A DNA stretch of 64,000 nt from contig NZ_PIGG01000081.1 of NCBI RefSeq assembly GCF_002924445.1, positions 119,466 to 183,465 on the forward strand, given 5' to 3'. The first letter of the stretch is position 1. Each line of letters starts with the position of its first letter. The stretch comes from Minwuia thermotolerans (GTDB lineage Bacteria; Pseudomonadota; Alphaproteobacteria; Minwuiales; Minwuiaceae). This document shows, in pieces, positions 60,457 to 64,000 of this stretch. The position numbers and the translations under genes were made by a program. The notes beneath the pieces were generated by a model. The model did not search any database. It was not told where the DNA came from and saw only the letters and a list, made by a program, of their open reading frames with translations.

Positions 60457-61524
60457 ATGAACGCCGATCAACGCGGGCGGATCGTAGCCGATCTGCTCGC
60501 CCACTACGACCGCCACCGCCGGGTGTTGCCCTGGCGCGCGGGGCCGGGCGAGACGCCCGATCCCTACCGCGTCTGGCTGAGCGAGATCATGCTGCAGCAG
60601 ACCACGGTGGCGACGGTCGGTCCCTATTTCCGCGCCTTCATCGAACGCTGGCCGACCGTCGGGGCGCTGGCCGCCGCCGACCAGGACGAGGTGATGAACG
60701 CCTGGCAGGGGCTCGGCTATTACAGCCGGGCGCGGAACCTGCTGAAATGCGCGAAGGCGGTGGCGGGCGAACATGGCGGACGCTTCCCGGAGACCGAGGC
60801 CGGCCTGCTGGCGCTGCCCGGAATCGGTCCGTACACGGCGGCGGCCATCGCGGCGATCGCCTTCGACCGGCCGGCGAGCCCCGTCGACGGCAATATCGAG
60901 CGGGTCACCGCGCGGCTGTTCGCGGTCGAGGACGAGATGCCGGGCGTCAAGCAGGAACTCAGGCGGCTGGCGGCGACGCTGACGCCCGACAGGCGGCCCG
61001 GCGACTTCGCCCAGGCGCTGATGGACCTGGGCGCGACCATCTGCACGCCGAGATCGCCCGCCTGCAGCCGCTGCCCGATCCGCGCCCATTGCGCCGCCGC
61101 CGAACGCGGCATCGCCGCCGAGCTGCCGCGCCGCGCGCCGAAGAAGGCAAGGCCCACGCGCCGCGCCGTCTTCTTCTGGCTGGTGCGCGGCGACGGCGCG
61201 GTGCTGTTCGAGCGCCGCCCCGACAGGGGCCTGCTGGGCGGCATGGCCATGCCGCCGTCGACGCCCTGGCGGGAGGGGGAGGCCTGGGGAGAGGGGGAGG
61301 CGCTCTCCCACGCGCCGGCGCCGGCCCAATGGACCGAACTCAACGGCGTGGTCCGCCACGGCTTCACCCACTTCCATTTCGAGGTCACGGTCTGGGCGGC
61401 GGAAGGCGAGACGGACGCGCCGGACGCTATCTGGGCCCGGCCGGAAGACTTCGGCTCGCTGGCGCTGCCGACGGTCGCCAAGAAGATCTGCCGTCACGCG
61501 CTGGACGACGGTACGCTGCTGTAG
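60457..61524 (+). CDS. mutY: A/G-specific adenine glycosylase MutY
   Basis: It removes A mispaired with 8-oxoG. The 355-residue protein has the catalytic E43 in 'SEIMLQQTTV', the helix-hairpin-helix 'LPGIGPYTAAAIAAIAFD' (about 120-137), D144 in 'PVDGNIERV', and the [4Fe-4S] cluster Cys C196, C203, C206 and C212. A NUDIX-like C-terminal domain (from about 230) reads the 8-oxoG; it has a Glu/Gly-rich insert 'EGEAWGEGEALSH'. The ATG at 60457 is 11 bases from the divergent DUF721 start. Confidence 0.98.
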   Translation: MNADQRGRIVADLLAHYDRHRRVLPWRAGPGETPDPYRVWLSEIMLQQTTVATVGPYFRAFIERWPTVGALAAADQDEVMNAWQGLGYYSRARNLLKCAKAVAGEHGGRFPETEAGLLALPGIGPYTAAAIAAIAFDRPASPVDGNIERVTARLFAVEDEMPGVKQELRRLAATLTPDRRPGDFAQALMDLGATICTPRSPACSRCPIRAHCAAAERGIAAELPRRAPKKARPTRRAVFFWLVRGDGAVLFERRPDRGLLGGMAMPPSTPWREGEAWGEGEALSHAPAPAQWTELNGVVRHGFTHFHFEVTVWAAEGETDAPDAIWARPEDFGSLALPTVAKKICRHALDDGTLL

Positions 61525-61534
61525 GGAACCCAGA

Positions 61535-61616
61535 TGAACCCGCCCGGTGCGGGGGTCCGGAGCGGCTACGCCGCAAGTCGATGGTCTGACCGGATGCCCT
61601 CATGAAGCGGGCATGA
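61535..61616 (-). repeat. Intergenic palindromic repeat, copy B
   Basis: On the minus strand this reads TCATGCCCGC...GGGCATCCGGT, then GACTTGCGGCGTAGCCGCTCC and CCCCCGCACCGGGCGGG. That matches copy A (30003-30087) over almost its entire length, with small differences. It fills the space between mutY and the next gene and may form one or two stable hairpins. A dispersed repeat, not a coding sequence. Confidence 0.75.
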
Positions 61617-61660
61617 CAATTGGCGTATGCTGTCGTCATCTGTTCTGACTGGGGGATGAC

Positions 61661-62956
61661 ATGGCCGATCTGCTGGGCATGAGCGCGCGCTATATCGACG
61701 AGGGCGCGATACCTGAGGGCGATACCTCGCCGCTCGACCGGCGCAGCCGGGAACTGTCGGAGATCGCCGATGGCGTCGCCGTGATCGAGGCCTTCAGCCA
61801 CGTGCTCGCCTTCCGTACCGATGAGGGGCTGGTGCTGTTCGACACCAGCCACGAGGCTCATGCCCGTCCGATCATCGAGAACATGCGCAGGTGGACGAAG
61901 GATCCGGTTCACAGCATCGCCTTCACCCATGGCCATATCGATCATGTCGGCGGCGCGAAGGCCTTCGTCGACGAGGCCGCGGATGCCGGCAATCCGCGTC
62001 CCCGCTTCATCGCCCACGAGAACGTGGACGCCCGGATCGACCGCTACCAGCTCACCAGCGGCTACAACAGGATCGTCAACCAGCGCCAGTTCTCGCGCGG
62101 ACGCATGGGCGGCGCGGGGCGGGAGGACCGGCCCTTCGGCCCCGCCGAATGGGTCCGCCCCGACACCACCTTCCAGAACCGCCTGACCGTCCGGGTCGGC
62201 GACGAGACCGTCGAGATGCGCCACGACAGGGGTGAGACCGACGACCATCTCTGGGCCTGGCTGCCGAAGCACAAGGCCATCTGCGCCGGCGATTTCCTGA
62301 TCTGGGCCTTCCCCAATGCGGGCAACCCGCAGAAGGCGCAGCGCTATCCGCTGGAATGGGCCCATGCGCTGCGCCAGATGCAGGCGATGGAGCCGGAGCT
62401 GCTGCTGCCCGCGCACGGCCTGCCGATCGCCGGGCGGGAGCGCATCGCCGGCGTGCTGGACAGCATGGCCCGCGCGCTGGAGGGACTGGTGCGCGACACG
62501 CTGGAACTGATGAACCAGGGCGCGCGGCTGAACGACATCATCCACACCGTCTCGGCGCCGGCCGACCTGCTGGAGAAGCCGTATCTGAAACCGGTCTATG
62601 ACGAGCCGGAGTTCGTCGTCCGCAACATCTGGCGGCTCTACGGCGGCTGGTACGACGGCAACCCGGCCAATCTGAAACCGGCGAGGGAATCGGAGCTGGC
62701 CGACGAGCTCTGCCGCCTGGCCGGCGGGGCCGCGGCGCTCAGCTTCCGCGCGCGGGAACTGTCGGAGGCCGGCAGGCACCGCCTCGCCTGTCACCTGGCC
62801 GAGATCGCGGTGCAGGCCTCGCCCGACGCGAAGGCCGTGCACGCGGCCCGCGCCAAGGTCTACGCCGCCCGCCGCGACGCCGAACGCTCCCTGATGGCGA
62901 AGGGCATCTTCAACACCGTCTCGGCCGAAAGCGCCGCGAAGGCGGAGAAAGAGTGA
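61661..62956 (+). CDS. Alkyl sulfatase-like metallo-beta-lactamase-fold hydrolase
   Basis: This 431-residue MBL-fold enzyme has the metal site H90-x-H92-x-D94-H95 in 'FTHGHIDHVGG', a further acidic/His block in 'HDRGETDDHLWAWLP', and 'DEPEFVVRNIWRLYGGWYDGNPANLKP', the alkyl-sulfatase dimerisation domain (about 300-410). No signal peptide is visible, so it is cytoplasmic, unlike secreted SdsA1. It may cleave a sulfate ester or another ester; the ligand is not fixed by sequence. The ATG at 61661 follows a GGGGGATGAC. A tiny coupled ORF follows. Confidence 0.9.
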   Translation: MADLLGMSARYIDEGAIPEGDTSPLDRRSRELSEIADGVAVIEAFSHVLAFRTDEGLVLFDTSHEAHARPIIENMRRWTKDPVHSIAFTHGHIDHVGGAKAFVDEAADAGNPRPRFIAHENVDARIDRYQLTSGYNRIVNQRQFSRGRMGGAGREDRPFGPAEWVRPDTTFQNRLTVRVGDETVEMRHDRGETDDHLWAWLPKHKAICAGDFLIWAFPNAGNPQKAQRYPLEWAHALRQMQAMEPELLLPAHGLPIAGRERIAGVLDSMARALEGLVRDTLELMNQGARLNDIIHTVSAPADLLEKPYLKPVYDEPEFVVRNIWRLYGGWYDGNPANLKPARESELADELCRLAGGAAALSFRARELSEAGRHRLACHLAEIAVQASPDAKAVHAARAKVYAARRDAERSLMAKGIFNTVSAESAAKAEKE

Positions 62957-63129
62957 TGAGCCGCCGGTTCGGCAGCACGAGCGACGATCCCCGCCGCGAT
63001 CGGTGGCGCGACGAAGCCCTCGTAGCCTTCCAGAAGGCGGTGGATGAAGGACTCGCCAGCGGCGGACCGGAACCCTTCGACTTCCGCGCGTTCAAGGCGC
63101 GGATGCGGGCGCGACACAAGGTCGATTAA
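62956..63129 (+). CDS. Small ParD-tail-like protein
   Basis: This 57-residue ORF begins at the ATG of TGATG, overlapping the hydrolase stop by one base. The C-terminal part 'AVDEGLASGGPEPFDFRAFKARMRAR' resembles the toxin-binding tail of ParD/CopG-type antitoxins. The N-terminal 18 residues are short, Arg/Asp-rich and hold no complete ribbon-helix-helix, so a DNA-binding domain seems absent. No ParE/RelE toxin gene follows. It may be a degraded antitoxin or an unrelated coupled peptide; the resemblance is by eye. Confidence 0.6.
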   Translation: MSRRFGSTSDDPRRDRWRDEALVAFQKAVDEGLASGGPEPFDFRAFKARMRARHKVD

Positions 63130-63618
63130 CTTGTCGCATGCCCACCCGACCCTGGCTGCTCAGAGCGACCTGGAGAATATCGTGCTTGAGGAGGGTGGGC
63201 GAGTGAACCTCTTCCACGAATGCCGATTTCGGAAAGCGTTTTCGGAACGCTTGAACTTGGCATCTGCTGGTAACTCTGTCGTGTCGCCCCGCTTCCGGAA
63301 AACGCAGGTTTTGCGGAACAAGCGACCGGTGCCTATGCACCCAAACTCTTGGCGACTTTGATTGCCAACTTCAAACATGCACAATCGCCTTGACGTCAGT
63401 TGTCGGCCCTTTGCCGCCTTCAGATGCCGGTGAGCTATGCAGCGGCGCGGCCCGTTAAAGCTGCCGTTCGCTTCCGATACGCAGTCAAGTCAGTGCGGAA
63501 ACCACATTTGGCCAAAGCTCCAGCATTGAACTGATGAACCTAAATGGCTCATATTGTGGTGGGGTTGGTCGAGCCCACTAATAGCAGCTTCTAACTGCGC
63601 ACGCGCAAGAGGTTTCAT
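63130..63618. other. Region without a supported gene
   Basis: This 489-base stretch is richer in A/T than the rest of the window. Short frames exist on both strands, but none has a recognisable domain, a good ribosome site or composition like its neighbours. Between the small coupled ORF and the ORF cut by the IS, it reads as decayed or acquired DNA. Confidence 0.5.
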
Positions 63619-63816
63619 GTGGAAGCGTTGAGTCAAGAATGGTTCGAGCTTCGAGACCATCGCCGCAGGTTGTATTCCCGTGCTGTTTGGGTGCCAATCT
63701 ACGGCACAATTCTCCCTTTTAAGCGCGGGCAATATCCCGATATTGGATATATCGAGGAAACACTCGCTGTTGGATCAGCCGTTGTCTTCAACGAAAAGCG
63801 CGAGAAGGCAGAATGA
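63619..63816 (+). pseudogene. ORF probably truncated by IS3-family insertion
   Basis: A 65-residue frame begins at GTG 63619 with AAGAGG 6 bases upstream. Its stop TGA (63814-63816) is the first three bases of the IS terminal repeat, so the frame may end only because of the insertion. 'VPIYGTILPFKRGQYPDIGYIEE' is its most structured stretch. No family recognised. The part beyond the element is outside the window, so truncation is inferred. Confidence 0.5.
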
Positions 63817-64000
63817 ACCGCGCCGAGTTTCCCGGAGGCAGTTTCGTTTGAGTCATGCGGCCACGGCGGATTGCTCCGGCATGGCGTAGTAGCGCTCCTC
63901 GGCTTCGGCCGGCGGGATGTTGCCGATGGGCTCCAGCAGCCGGCGATTGTTGAACCAGTCGACCCATTCGAGGGTAGCGAACTCGACGGCCTCGAACGAG
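63814..64000 (-). mobile_element. IS3-family insertion sequence, one end
   Basis: The terminal sequence TGAACCGCGCCGAGTTTCCC (from 63814) has the TGAACCGC...CCGGA pattern of IS3-family ends. The transposase reading frame runs in from the right edge and stops about 37 bases inside the end. The other end and orfA are outside the window. The target duplication cannot be checked here. Confidence 0.8.
63853..64000 (-). CDS. IS3-family transposase (orfB), C-terminal part
   Basis: The last 48 codons of the integrase-type transposase are present. 'FATLEWVDWFNNRRLLEPIG' and 'PPAEAEERYYAM' are the classic C-terminal rve-domain blocks of IS3-family orfB (with the sequence after the DDE Glu). The rest lies outside the window to the right. 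No frameshift is seen in this portion. Confidence 0.88.
   Translation of the reverse strand, partial: SFEAVEFATLEWVDWFNNRRLLEPIGNIPPAEAEERYYAMPEQSAVAA

Noticed and set aside
63490..63732. Minus-strand 80-residue frame near the IS junction
   Set aside because: No domain, no clear ribosome site, and it overlaps the plus-strand frame that has one.
1..64000. tRNA, rRNA, CRISPR array, plasmid or phage origin
   Set aside because: Scanned by eye on both strands; no cloverleaf with a CCA end, no rRNA core, no regular spaced repeats and no replication or phage structural genes were found.

Overview
The window looks like chromosomal DNA of a GC-rich alphaproteobacterium, roughly two-thirds G+C by eye. 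The best fit is a Rhodospirillales-like lineage. This rests on several signs: a PyrC-like protein without its metal histidines next to pyrB, the tlpA / argH / lptM-like / lysA / DUF4175 neighbourhood, a B12-riboswitch-controlled hupE-cobWNO operon, mutY divergent from a DUF721 gene, and many GTG or ATGA-coupled starts. No rRNA, tRNA, CRISPR array or prophage was found. The exact taxon is inference.

Layout. 1-2.9 kb (minus): the start of a pseudo-dihydroorotase, pyrB, a DUF2062 membrane protein and gluQ. 2.9-5.0 kb (plus): a 3-methyladenine glycosylase, a carboxylesterase and an HNH nuclease. 5.2-9.6 kb (plus): the rod-shape cluster mreC-mreD-mrdA-rodA, with no mreB beside it. 9.6-15.5 kb: a TlpA-like thioredoxin facing argH, an LptM-like lipoprotein, lysA and a large DUF4175 envelope protein. 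15.7-20.2 kb: a four-gene polyamine-type ABC importer. 20.3-30.0 kb: an accessory acyl-CoA cluster holding a probable two-subunit acyl-CoA dehydrogenase, a PAS_5 protein, two acyl-CoA ligases, a nitronate monooxygenase-like protein, an IMDH/tartrate-dehydrogenase-like enzyme and a Gfo/Idh/MocA oxidoreductase.

30.2-36.7 kb (minus): a cobalamin riboswitch followed by hupE, cobW, cobN and cobO, a cobalt uptake/insertion/adenosylation operon; cobN carries an in-frame palindromic element. 36.9-42.6 kb (plus): a BMP-type nucleoside ABC importer, upp and a rhodanese. 42.7-47.2 kb: a degenerate orphan ABC ATPase preceded by a 7-codon ORF, a DUF1801 gene, and an acyl-CoA carboxylase alpha subunit with an acyl-CoA dehydrogenase. 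47.4-49.9 kb: an ECF sigma factor, CsbD, a PRC-barrel protein and a lipoprotein, which read as a stress/envelope group. 49.9-52.9 kb: a dimethylglycine-dehydrogenase-like flavoprotein and an RsbW-type ATPase.

52.9-54.7 kb is a lower-GC stretch with an NTF2-like protein and a methyltransferase. 54.7-60.4 kb: a TauD-type dioxygenase, a crotonase, an MFS carrier, a bactofilin, a thiolase and DUF721. 60.5-63.1 kb: mutY, an alkyl-sulfatase-like hydrolase and a tiny ParD-tail-like ORF. The right edge (63.1-64.0 kb) is low in genes and ends inside an IS3-family element that seems to cut a small ORF. Related palindromic repeats lie between genes near 26.1, 30.0 and 61.6 kb.
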